From assembly GCA_965215165.1 (NCBI GenBank), contig CBDCCX010000006.1, forward strand, positions 2,604,001-2,668,000: a DNA stretch of 64,000 bases, read 5' to 3'. Each line of letters starts with the position of its first letter. The stretch's first letter is position 1. Position numbers and translations under genes: made by a program. This stretch comes from JANQRZ01 sp965215165 (lineage in GTDB: Bacteria > Bacteroidota > Rhodothermia > Rhodothermales > JANQRZ01). Positions 45,627 through 52,799 of the stretch are shown here, piece by piece. The notes beneath the pieces are model-generated. The model saw nothing but the letters and a program-made list of their open reading frames with translations, made no database searches and was not told the DNA's origin.

Positions 45627-45650
45627 AGGGGCGACCGGCCGGTCGCCCCT
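45627..45650. repeat. 24-bp perfect palindrome downstream of tsf
   Basis: The 24 bp at 45627-45650 are a perfect palindrome of two 12-bp halves, the first being AGGGGCGACCGG. Nearby flanks extend the symmetry loosely. There is no T-run after it. Similar GGGGCGACC-type palindromes are dispersed repeats in many bacteria, so it may be a repeat element as well as a terminator. Confidence 0.75.
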
Positions 45651-45744
45651 ACGCATATCCCCCCGCTATCCCCCCCAGCCTTCGTTGCGCGCGGTGCCCG
45701 GCCCGCCGTAGTTTCCGGCCGCGCCCTCTCCTCCCCGCCCCCTC

Positions 45745-46515
45745 ATGGCCGAGTCTCTCCGCTACCGCCGCGTCCTGATCAAGCTCAGCGGCGAATCGCT
45801 GCTCGGCGACAAGCCGTTCGGGATCGACCACCGCGTGCTCGACCGCTACGCGGCGGAGCTGAAGGAGGCCCACGAGGCCGGGGCCGAGCTCGCGCTCGTC
45901 GTCGGCGGAGGCAACATCTTCCGCGGCGTCTCGCCCCAGGGCACCGAGATGTCGAGCCGCGCGCACGCCGACTACATGGGGATGCTCGCGACGATGATCA
46001 ACGCGATGGCGCTCCAGGACGCGCTCGAGCAGGCCGGCGTCTACACCCGGCTCATGTCGGCCATCGAGATGGCGGAGGTCGCCGAGCCGTTCATCCGCCG
46101 CCGCGCGATCCGCCACCTCGAGAAGGGCCGCGTGGTGATCTTCGGGGCCGGCACCGGCAACCCGTTCTTCACGACAGACACCGCGGCCAGCCTCCGCGCG
46201 GCCGAGGTCGACGCCGAGGTGATCCTCAAGGGCACGCGCGTCGCCGGCGTCTTCACCGCCGACCCGGAGCTCGACCCCGACGCCCGGCGCTTCGCCACCA
46301 TCAGCGGGCAGGAGGTCTTCCGCCGCAACCTCAGGGTGATGGACCTCACCGCGATCTCGCTCTGCCAGGAGTCCGGCCTGCCCATCGTGGTCTTCAACAT
46401 GGACGAGCCGGGCACGCTCCTCCGCGTGCTGCGCGGCGAGGGCGAGGGCACGCTCATCCAGTGGACCGACGACACCAGCACCCTCGCCGAACCCGAACCC
46501 CTCTCCGCACCATGA
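45745..46515 (+). CDS. pyrH: UMP kinase
   Basis: 256 residues of the amino-acid-kinase fold: RVLIKLSGESLLGDKPFGID at the N-terminus, LALVVGGGNIFRG, and GAGTGNPFFTTDTAASLRA. It phosphorylates UMP to UDP with feedback by UTP in bacteria. The stop overlaps the frr start in ATGA, the conserved pyrH-frr arrangement. A short C-terminal extension (STLAEPEPLSAP) goes past the fold. Confidence 0.98.
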   Translation: MAESLRYRRVLIKLSGESLLGDKPFGIDHRVLDRYAAELKEAHEAGAELALVVGGGNIFRGVSPQGTEMSSRAHADYMGMLATMINAMALQDALEQAGVYTRLMSAIEMAEVAEPFIRRRAIRHLEKGRVVIFGAGTGNPFFTTDTAASLRAAEVDAEVILKGTRVAGVFTADPELDPDARRFATISGQEVFRRNLRVMDLTAISLCQESGLPIVVFNMDEPGTLLRVLRGEGEGTLIQWTDDTSTLAEPEPLSAP

Positions 46516-47081
46516 TCGACGACACGCTGAAACTGCTCCTCGACGACGCGCGCCAGCAGATGCACAAGTCGCTGGAGCACCTCGCCCACGAGTTCGACCG
46601 CATCCGCGCCGGCCGCGCCTCGACCAGCATGGTCGACGAGGTCCGGGTCGACGTCTACGGCCAGCAGATGCCGCTCAACCAGGTGGCGAGCGTGAGCGCG
46701 CCGCAGACGGATCTGATCGTGATCCAGCCGTGGGACAAGGCCACGCTCGGCCCCATCGAGCGCGCCATCACGACGGCCAACCTCGGCCTCAACCCGACCA
46801 ACGACGGCACGCTCGTCCGCATCGCCATCCCGCCGCTGACCGAGGAGCGCCGCAAGGAGCTCGCGAAGGTCGCGCGCAACGAGGGCGAGGAAGCCAAGAT
46901 CTCGATCCGCAACGTCCGCCGCGCCGTCAAGGACGAGATCAAGAAGGCGGCCGACGCCGAGAGCCTGAGCGAGGACATGCGCTACGAGAGCGAGGCGAGC
47001 CTCCAGAGCCTCACCGACGAGTACGTCGGCAAGGTGGACGAGATGCTCGGCAAGAAGGAGACCGACATCATGGCGGTCTAG
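46512..47081 (+). CDS. frr: Ribosome recycling factor
   Basis: 189 residues. FDRIRAGRASTSMVDEVRVD, QPWDKATLGPIERAITTANL, and IPPLTEERRKELAKVARNEG are characteristic. RRF splits post-termination ribosomes with EF-G. It overlaps pyrH by 4 bp and is followed by a heptamer hairpin. Confidence 0.98.
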   Translation: MIDDTLKLLLDDARQQMHKSLEHLAHEFDRIRAGRASTSMVDEVRVDVYGQQMPLNQVASVSAPQTDLIVIQPWDKATLGPIERAITTANLGLNPTNDGTLVRIAIPPLTEERRKELAKVARNEGEEAKISIRNVRRAVKDEIKKAADAESLSEDMRYESEASLQSLTDEYVGKVDEMLGKKETDIMAV

Positions 47082-47185
47082 CGGTTCTGAATTTCTGATT
47101 TTGGAGGTTGGATTTGGAGGGAACTAAACAGTCGCCCTCCCGCTTTTCGCCGATCTTGTCACTCCCCAATCGGCAGTCCAAAATC
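47082..47185. repeat. Heptamer-repeat hairpin between frr and tRNA-Ser
   Basis: Left arm (47084-47122) contains 7-mers such as TTTCTGA and TTTTGGA; the right arm (about 47158-47186) contains the complements around TCCAAAA and ends directly at the first base of tRNA-Ser. The separation between arms is longer than in other members. Confidence 0.65.
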
Positions 47186-47186
47186 C

Positions 47187-47274
47187 GGAGAGGTGCCCGA
47201 GTGGCTGAAGGGGCGCGCCTGGAAAGCGCGTGTGCCGGTTTCCGGTACCGAGGGTTCGAATCCCTCTCTCTCCG
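47187..47274 (+). tRNA. tRNA-Ser (anticodon GGA)
   Basis: Acceptor GGAGAGG (47187-47193) pairs with TCTCTCC (47267-47273), discriminator G. The anticodon loop CTGGAAA sits on a CGCGC/GCGCG stem and reads UCC/UCU codons. A long variable arm with inner pairing, and the T arm GAGGG-TTCGAAT-CCCTC, are as expected for a class II tRNA. CCA is not encoded. Confidence 0.96.
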
Positions 47275-47278
47275 CACG

Positions 47279-47359
47279 TTTCATTCGCCGATTGGGTGAT
47301 CGACCGATTGGGGGATTGGGCTGCCCGAGTCCCCCAATCAGCGAATCAGCACATCACCC
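47279..47359. repeat. Heptamer-repeat hairpin between tRNA-Ser and yicC
   Basis: Left arm uses GATTGGG-type 7-mers and includes CCGATTG; right arm (47331-47359) has complementary CCCCCAA and ACCCAA pieces. The right arm ends 2 bp before the next ATG. With the preceding element the tRNA gene is bracketed on both sides by heptamer hairpins. Confidence 0.75.
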
Positions 47360-47360
47360 A

Positions 47361-48236
47361 ATGATCTTCTCCATGACCGGCTTCGGGCGCGGCACGGCGA
47401 GCGCCGAGGGGCTCGACGTGACCGTGGAGGTGCGCTCGCTCAACGGGCGCTACGCCGACGTCACGGTGCGCGCGCCGCGCAGCCTCGCCGAGCACGAGGC
47501 CGCCCTCCAGCAGCGCGTCAAGGAGGCTCTCGACCGGGGCAAGATCGGCGTCAGCGTGCAGGTGCAGCGCGAGACCGCCGCCGCGCCGCTTCGGGTCGAT
47601 GCCGCTGCTGCGGCCGCCTACCGCCGACTCCTCGACCAGGTCCGCGACGCGGCCGGAGTGGCGGAGCCAGTCGGGATCGAACATGTTCTCCGGTTCCCCG
47701 ATGTGCTCGTCGCCTCGGAAGAAGAGGAGACGGTCGGCGAGGTGTGGGCGGCGACGCAGGCCGCGCTCGGCGAGGCCCTCGAGGCGCACCTCGCCATGCG
47801 CCGGCAGGAGGGCGAGGCCCTCGCGGCCGACCTCCACGACCGGCTCAGCGCCATCGAAGCCGAGCTCGACGCCGTCGAGACCGCCGCCCCGGCGCGCATC
47901 GAGGCCGCCCGCTCGGCGATGCACGCGCGCCTCGCGGACCTGCTCGGCGACGAGCGCCTCGACCGCGACCGCCTCGAGCTCGAGGTCGCCCTCCTCGCCG
48001 ACCGGCTCGACGTGAACGAGGAGTGCGTCCGCCTCCGCTCCCACCTCGCCCTCTTCCGCGACACGCTCCGGCAGAGCGAGCCGGTCGGCCGCCGCCTCAA
48101 CTTCCTCGCCCAGGAGTTCAACCGCGAGATCAACACCATCGCCTCGAAGGCCAACGACCCCGGCATCGCCCACCGCGCCGTGGCGATGAAGGAGGAGCTG
48201 GAGAAGATCCGCGAGCAGGTCCAGAACGTCGTCTGA
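47361..48236 (+). CDS. YicC-family endoribonuclease
   Basis: 291 residues. The N-terminus MIFSMTGFGRGTASAEGLDV and the C-terminus FLAQEFNREINTIASKANDP are the two conserved YicC/YloC blocks (YicC_N and DUF1732). The family acts as an endoribonuclease in E. coli. It lies 18 bp before gmk, a neighbour in many bacteria. Confidence 0.93.
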   Translation: MIFSMTGFGRGTASAEGLDVTVEVRSLNGRYADVTVRAPRSLAEHEAALQQRVKEALDRGKIGVSVQVQRETAAAPLRVDAAAAAAYRRLLDQVRDAAGVAEPVGIEHVLRFPDVLVASEEEETVGEVWAATQAALGEALEAHLAMRRQEGEALAADLHDRLSAIEAELDAVETAAPARIEAARSAMHARLADLLGDERLDRDRLELEVALLADRLDVNEECVRLRSHLALFRDTLRQSEPVGRRLNFLAQEFNREINTIASKANDPGIAHRAVAMKEELEKIREQVQNVV

Positions 48237-48254
48237 GGCGAGACCGCCCCCCTC

Positions 48255-48812
48255 ATGAAGATCATCGCCCTCACCGCCCCGAGCGGAGCCGGCAAGACGA
48301 CGATTGCCCGCCGGCTCCTCGACGCCATACCCGAGGTGCGCTTCTCCGTCTCGGCCACCACGCGCGCGCCGCGCGCCGGCGAGGCGAACGGGATCGACTA
48401 CTTCTTCCTCTCCGACGACGAGTTCCGCGAGCAGGTCAAGAGCGGCGGGTTCGTCGAGTTCGAGGAGGTCTACGGCGGCACCTTCTACGGCACGCTCCGC
48501 ACCGAGCTCGAGCGCATCGCGCAGGGCGGGGCCGCGCTCCTCGACATCGACGTCAAGGGGGCAGTCAACGTCAAACGACTGTACGGCGACCGCGCGCTCA
48601 CCGTCTTCATCGAGCCGCCTTCGCTCGCGGTCCTCGCCGCGCGCCTGCAGAGCCGCGGCACCGAGAACGCCGGCTCGCTCGCCAAGCGCCTCGACCGGGC
48701 CACGCTCGAAATCAGCTACGCCTCCGAGTTCGACGCCGTCGTGGTCAACGACGATCTCGAAGTGGCGGTCGCGGAAACCGTCGCGCTCGTGACCGCGTTT
48801 CTCGCCAACTGA
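48255..48812 (+). CDS. gmk: Guanylate kinase
   Basis: 185 residues, slightly short. P-loop APSGAGKTTIARRLL (about 8-22), GMP-binding FSVSATTRAPRAGEANGIDY and FVEFEEVYGGTFYGTLRTEL, and LLDIDVKGAVNVKRLYGDRA. It converts GMP to GDP. Followed by rpoZ as in many genomes. Confidence 0.97.
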   Translation: MKIIALTAPSGAGKTTIARRLLDAIPEVRFSVSATTRAPRAGEANGIDYFFLSDDEFREQVKSGGFVEFEEVYGGTFYGTLRTELERIAQGGAALLDIDVKGAVNVKRLYGDRALTVFIEPPSLAVLAARLQSRGTENAGSLAKRLDRATLEISYASEFDAVVVNDDLEVAVAETVALVTAFLAN

Positions 48813-48848
48813 TCTGTCCTCATCTATCCTCACACGCACCCCGCACGC

Positions 48849-49154
48849 ATGGCTATCCGAACCATCGACACCGCCGACCTCGCCGAGCAGGTCGGCAACC
48901 TCTACGAGGCGACCGTCATCCTCTCGCGGCGCGCGCGCCAAGTCGCGACGCACACCAAGGCGGAGCTGGACACCAAGCTCTCCTACTTCGAGGACTTCAG
49001 CCTCGAGCCGACCGACGAGACCCGCTCGAACGAGGACCAGCTCCGCGTTTCGCTGGAGTACGAGCGCCGCGACAAGCCCACCGAGGTCGCCATCCGGGAG
49101 ATGCTCAACGACGAGATCTACTACCGGAACCCCGGCTTAGAGGAGGGTTCCTAG
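48849..49154 (+). CDS. rpoZ: RNA polymerase omega subunit
   Basis: 101 residues of the Bacteroidota-type omega: TADLAEQVGNLYEATVILSR RARQ, and KPTEVAIREMLNDEIYYRN. It resembles the DUF/RpoZ form placed after gmk in this phylum rather than E. coli omega. The position between gmk and coaBC supports the call. Divergence from E. coli omega makes it weak by eye alone. Confidence 0.82.
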   Translation: MAIRTIDTADLAEQVGNLYEATVILSRRARQVATHTKAELDTKLSYFEDFSLEPTDETRSNEDQLRVSLEYERRDKPTEVAIREMLNDEIYYRNPGLEEGS

Positions 49155-49231
49155 TTTTTGGTTTCTCGTTTCTAGTTGATGGTCCCGGTCGGTTATGCTT
49201 AACCAGCAACCAGAAACCAGCAACCAGAAAC
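49151..49231. repeat. Heptamer-repeat hairpin running into the coaBC start
   Basis: Left arm (49153-49183) is built of 7-mers such as GGTTTCT and CGTTTCT; the right arm (49200-49229) repeats AACCAGC and AACCAGA. The coaBC start codon at 49195 lies in the loop, so the right arm is translated as the first residues (NQQPETSNQKL). Confidence 0.85.
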
Positions 49232-50448
49232 TCCGAGGCCGCAAGGTCCTGCTCGGCGTCTCCGGTTCAATCGCGGCGTACAAAGCGGCGGACCTGGTGC
49301 GCCTGCTGAAGAAAGCAGGGGCCGAGGTGCAGGTGCTGATGACGCCCGACGCCGCGCGGTTCGTCACGCCGCTGACCCTCGGGGCGCTCTCCGAGCGCGA
49401 GGTGCTGACCGAGATCTTCCCCGAGAACGCGGACGGGAGTTGGACGAAGCACGTCGGCCTCGGCCTGTGGGCCGACCTGTTCGTCGTGGCCCCGGCGACC
49501 GCGACGACCCTCGCCAAGCTCGCCGTCGGTCTGTGCGACTCGATGCTGACGGCGACGGCGCTCTCGGCGCGCTGCCCGCTCCTCGTGGCCCCAGCGATGG
49601 ACCACGACATGTGGCACCATCCGGCCACACAGCGGAACGTCCGCACGCTCCGCGCCGACGGCGTGACGGTCGTGGAGCCGGCGCACGGACCGCTCGCGAG
49701 CGGCTTGGTCGGCGACGGGCGGCTGCCCGAGCCGGAGGACCTGTTCGAGCGCATCGTCGGGGCGCTGCGCGACGTGACCGCTCGGGCGGAGGGCACGCTC
49801 GCTGGCAGGAAGGTCCTCGTCACGGCCGGACCGACGCGCGAGGCTATCGACCCGGTCCGCTTTCTCACCAACGGCTCGACCGGCACGATGGGCTACGCGC
49901 TCGCCGAGGCTGCCGCCGAGCGCGGGGGCACGGTCGTCCTGGTCAGCGGCCCGACGACTCTCGCCGCGCCGGTGGGCGTCGAGCGGATCGAGGTGGAGAG
50001 CGCCGAGGCGATGCACGCCGCCGCGATGGAGCACGCCGACGCCGACCTGGTGGTGATGGCCGCTGCCGTCGCCGACTACACGCCCGCCGAGCCGAGCGAC
50101 CGGAAGGTCAAGAAGGGCGAGGGCGATCTCACGATTCGCCTCCGTCGGACGCCGGACATCCTGGCCGTGCTCGGGGCGCAGAAGCGCTCCGGCCAGACGC
50201 TCGTCGGCTTCGCCCTCGAGACGCACGACGGGCGCGCGAACGCCGCCGCCAAGCTGGACCGGAAGAACCTCGACTGGATCGTGCTCAACCACGCGGGCGA
50301 GCCCGGTGCCGGCTTCGGGACGGGAACGAACCGCGTCACCCTTCTCGGGCGCGACGGCTCGGCGCACGAGGTCTCGCAGCGGCCCAAGCGCGCCGTCGCC
50401 GAGGCCGTCTTGGACCGCGTGTTGGCTGCCGAGGCGGTGCCGTCATGA
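49195..50448 (+). CDS. coaBC: Bifunctional phosphopantothenoylcysteine decarboxylase/synthetase
   Basis: 417 residues. CoaC half: VLLGVSGSIAAYKAADLVRL (flavin domain), DLFVVAPATATTLAKLAVGL and PAMDHDMWHHPATQRNV (active-site His/Asn). CoaB half: VLVTAGPTREAIDPVRFLTN, and KVKKGEGDLTIRLRRTPDIL. Together they make 4'-phosphopantetheine for CoA. The first 11 or so residues come from the heptamer repeat; conserved sequence starts at RGRKVLLG. The stop overlaps the next gene by 4 bp. Confidence 0.97.
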   Translation: MLNQQPETSNQKLRGRKVLLGVSGSIAAYKAADLVRLLKKAGAEVQVLMTPDAARFVTPLTLGALSEREVLTEIFPENADGSWTKHVGLGLWADLFVVAPATATTLAKLAVGLCDSMLTATALSARCPLLVAPAMDHDMWHHPATQRNVRTLRADGVTVVEPAHGPLASGLVGDGRLPEPEDLFERIVGALRDVTARAEGTLAGRKVLVTAGPTREAIDPVRFLTNGSTGTMGYALAEAAAERGGTVVLVSGPTTLAAPVGVERIEVESAEAMHAAAMEHADADLVVMAAAVADYTPAEPSDRKVKKGEGDLTIRLRRTPDILAVLGAQKRSGQTLVGFALETHDGRANAAAKLDRKNLDWIVLNHAGEPGAGFGTGTNRVTLLGRDGSAHEVSQRPKRAVAEAVLDRVLAAEAVPS

Positions 50449-51059
50449 GCGCCCCGCTCCGCTACCTCGCGCTCGGCGACTCGTACACGATCGGCGAGAA
50501 GGTGGACCCGGCCGTCCGCTGGCCGGTGCTGCTCGGCGAGGCCCTGCAGGCGCGCGGCTGGGCCGTCGCCCTGCCCGAGATCATCGCCGAAACGGGCTGG
50601 ACGACGGACGAGCTTGCCGCCGCCCTCGACCGGGCCGAGCCGGCCGGGCCGTTCGGGCTCGTCTCTCTCCTGGTCGGGGTCAACGATCAGTACCGGGGCC
50701 GAAGCGTGGAGGTCTACCGGCCTGGGTTTCGCGGCTTGCTGCACCGGGCCATCGGGTTCGCGGGCGGCGCGGCCTCACGCGTTCTCGTCCTCTCGATCCC
50801 CGACTGGGGGGTGACGCCGTTCGCGGCCGAGGACGCCCGCAGCGCTGGGCAGATCGGCGCGGAGATCGACGCCTACAACGACGTGGCGCGAGGCGAGGCG
50901 GAGCAGGCGGGCGCGCACTTCGTCGACATCACGGCCGTTTCGCGCACCGCCGCGGGCGAGCCGTCGCTCACGGCCTCGGACGGGCTGCACCCGTCGGGGG
51001 CGATGTACGCCGCGTGGACCGACCTCGCCCTGCCCACGGCCCTCACCATGCTCGCCTGA
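50445..51059 (+). CDS. SGNH/GDSL hydrolase
   Basis: 204 residues: block I YLALGDSYTIGEKV with nucleophile Ser, block III LLVGVNDQYRG (Asn), and the catalytic Asp/His in SDGLHPSG. Single domain without an obvious signal peptide, so probably cytoplasmic or nonclassically located. It overlaps coaBC by 4 bp. Esterase or lipase-type substrate unknown. Confidence 0.92.
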   Translation: MSAPLRYLALGDSYTIGEKVDPAVRWPVLLGEALQARGWAVALPEIIAETGWTTDELAAALDRAEPAGPFGLVSLLVGVNDQYRGRSVEVYRPGFRGLLHRAIGFAGGAASRVLVLSIPDWGVTPFAAEDARSAGQIGAEIDAYNDVARGEAEQAGAHFVDITAVSRTAAGEPSLTASDGLHPSGAMYAAWTDLALPTALTMLA

Positions 51060-51066
51060 TCCTGCC

Positions 51067-51639
51067 ATGCCCACGGACCCGCTCACTCATCCGCACCTCC
51101 GCACGCTCCTCGCCGACGCCGAGGCGACGCGCGCCGGAGCCGAACGCTTGGGCACGACGCTCTCCGAGGGCCAGCTCACCTGGAAGCCGGCCCCCGACGT
51201 ATGGAGCGTCGCCGACTGCTTCGAGCACCTTCGCAAGACCGACGCGCTGTACTGCGCGCTTCTCCCCGACGCCCTCGGGCGCGCGAAGCCGGGGAGCGGA
51301 CCCTACCGACCGTCCTGGTTCAACGGGAAGTTCATCGACTTCGCCTCGCCCGGGTCCTCGTTCAAGCTGCCGGCCCCCAAGGCGTTTCGGCCCGTGAGCA
51401 CGGGGCCGTCGGCACCGCCCGATGCGCTGGATGGGTTTCTAGATCAGCAAGCCATCGTGCTGGACCTGCTCCGCCGGGCCGACGGGCGAAACCTCAACAC
51501 CGGCCGGTTCCCGTCGCCCGTGCTGAGCCTCCTCCGGTTCTCGGTCGGCGAGGGGCTGACCCTCATCGTTCGGCACGAGCAGCGCCACCTGGGGCAGGCG
51601 AGCCGCCTGACCGAACGCGCCGACTTCCCCCGCGCCTGA
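51067..51639 (+). CDS. DinB-superfamily protein
   Basis: 190 residues of the DinB four-helix bundle. Metal-site His residues are visible in SVADCFEHLRKTDAL and in IVRHEQRHLGQASRL, the usual DinB-like pair of motifs. Such proteins are often metal-dependent thiol transferases, but many are of unknown role. It begins 7 bp after the hydrolase gene and is likely in the same transcript. Confidence 0.85.
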   Translation: MPTDPLTHPHLRTLLADAEATRAGAERLGTTLSEGQLTWKPAPDVWSVADCFEHLRKTDALYCALLPDALGRAKPGSGPYRPSWFNGKFIDFASPGSSFKLPAPKAFRPVSTGPSAPPDALDGFLDQQAIVLDLLRRADGRNLNTGRFPSPVLSLLRFSVGEGLTLIVRHEQRHLGQASRLTERADFPRA

Positions 51640-51679
51640 GAGACTTCAGAGCGACGCGCCGGAGGCCGACACTGGGGCC

Positions 51680-52351
51680 ATGCCTTCGATCCTGCGTCTC
51701 GCTGCTCTGCCGCTTCTGCTCGCCCTCGCGGCGTGCGCCTCCGACGAGGCCGGGGACGCGCTCCGGCGCGGCGACGCCGCCCTCGGCCGGCTCCGCTTCG
51801 ACGAGGCTGCGGAGCACTTCACCGAGGCCCTCGAGGCGGAGCCCGAGAGCGCGGCGGCCTACCTCGGGCGCGGGCAGGCGTACTGGACCTCGAACCAGTT
51901 CGGCCTCGCCGTGATGGACCTCGACCGGGCCCTCGCACTCCACCCGGACCTGCCGTGGGCGTACTACTTTCGCGGATCAGCCCGCCTCCAGCTCGGCCGG
52001 TTCGAGGAGGGGATTGCGGACCTGGACCGAGCCGCCCAGGCCGAGGGGCTGCCAGTCGAGGACCGGATGCGGGCGCACTACCTTCGCGCCGTGGCGCACA
52101 TGCACCTGGAGGACTACGGCGCTGGAGTCGAGGCGCTCACCGCCGGGATCGCGCTCCAGCCGGAGCACGCCTTTTACTACTTCGAGCGCGGCCAGCTTCA
52201 CGAGGCGCTCGGGCACGCCGAGGAGGCCGTCGCCGACTACGAGCGCTACCTCGCGCTGGCCGGCCCTGGCGGCGGCGAGATGGTGGAGAGCGCGCGGTAC
52301 AAGCTCGGCCTGCTGCGCGGCGCGCGACCGGAGATCGTCGCGGGACGGTAG
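51680..52351 (+). CDS. TPR-repeat lipoprotein
   Basis: 223 residues. A lipoprotein signal peptide ends at LAAC (Cys20). Four to five TPR units follow (for example RGDAALGRLRFDEAAEHFTE, YYFRGSARLQLGRFEEGIAD, YYFERGQLHEALGHAEEAVA). TPR proteins act as adaptors in envelope complexes. Partner unknown. The stop codon lies in a 14-bp palindrome shared with the convergent gene. Confidence 0.85.
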   Translation: MPSILRLAALPLLLALAACASDEAGDALRRGDAALGRLRFDEAAEHFTEALEAEPESAAAYLGRGQAYWTSNQFGLAVMDLDRALALHPDLPWAYYFRGSARLQLGRFEEGIADLDRAAQAEGLPVEDRMRAHYLRAVAHMHLEDYGAGVEALTAGIALQPEHAFYYFERGQLHEALGHAEEAVADYERYLALAGPGGGEMVESARYKLGLLRGARPEIVAGR

Positions 52352-52358
52352 CTACCGT
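52345..52358. repeat. 14-bp perfect palindrome at two convergent stop codons
   Basis: ACGGTAGCTACCGT contains the TAG stops of both flanking genes, which end back to back (52351 and 52352). The symmetry follows partly from the two stops but extends four bases on each side. Confidence 0.85.
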
Positions 52359-52708
52359 GCGCGTTTCGGGGCGAGCAGGAAGCAGTGAGCACCGGCCGCG
52401 TGCGGCCCGATCTCGGACTGGCTGAAGGCAAGGTCGATGAGCTGGAAGAGCAGCACGCCGAGGTTGAACGCCGAGAGGTAGAGCGCGGTGAAGAGGACGA
52501 GGTACCAGAACGCCTCCTTCGCCGAGAGGTAGGGCTTCGGGCGCGGCACCGGCACGGGGTAGTCGATCTCGGCGAAGGCCCCGAGTGCGGCCTCGGTCTG
52601 CTCGCGTGTCCAGCCCGCGCGGTGGAGCGTCTCGGCGATGCCGGTGCGCGAGCGGCCGGCGAGGAGGGCGTCGCGGACGAAGGGCACGAGGTCGTCGGAA
52701 GCAGACAT
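52352..52708 (-). CDS. Short membrane protein, likely truncated DUF5671-type
   Basis: 118 residues from the ATG at 52708. A helical N-terminus (DLVPFVRDALLAGRSRTGIA) is followed by LSAKEAFWYLVLFTALYLSA FNLG, a membrane helix pattern seen at the start of DUF5671 proteins. Those are normally several hundred residues with more helices; here the frame ends soon after one or two helices (GPHAAGAHCFLLAPKRAR). It could be a degenerate or shortened family member. The stop abuts that of the convergent TPR gene. Confidence 0.6.
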   Translation of the reverse strand: MSASDDLVPFVRDALLAGRSRTGIAETLHRAGWTREQTEAALGAFAEIDYPVPVPRPKPYLSAKEAFWYLVLFTALYLSAFNLGVLLFQLIDLAFSQSEIGPHAAGAHCFLLAPKRAR

Positions 52709-52799
52709 AGCACGATTGGGAGTGGAAGGCAAAGAGAGGGTACGAAGGCGCGTCGCACTCAGGCCAGAGCGCGCATCTCCCTTCTTCTCCCCCTTGCCG

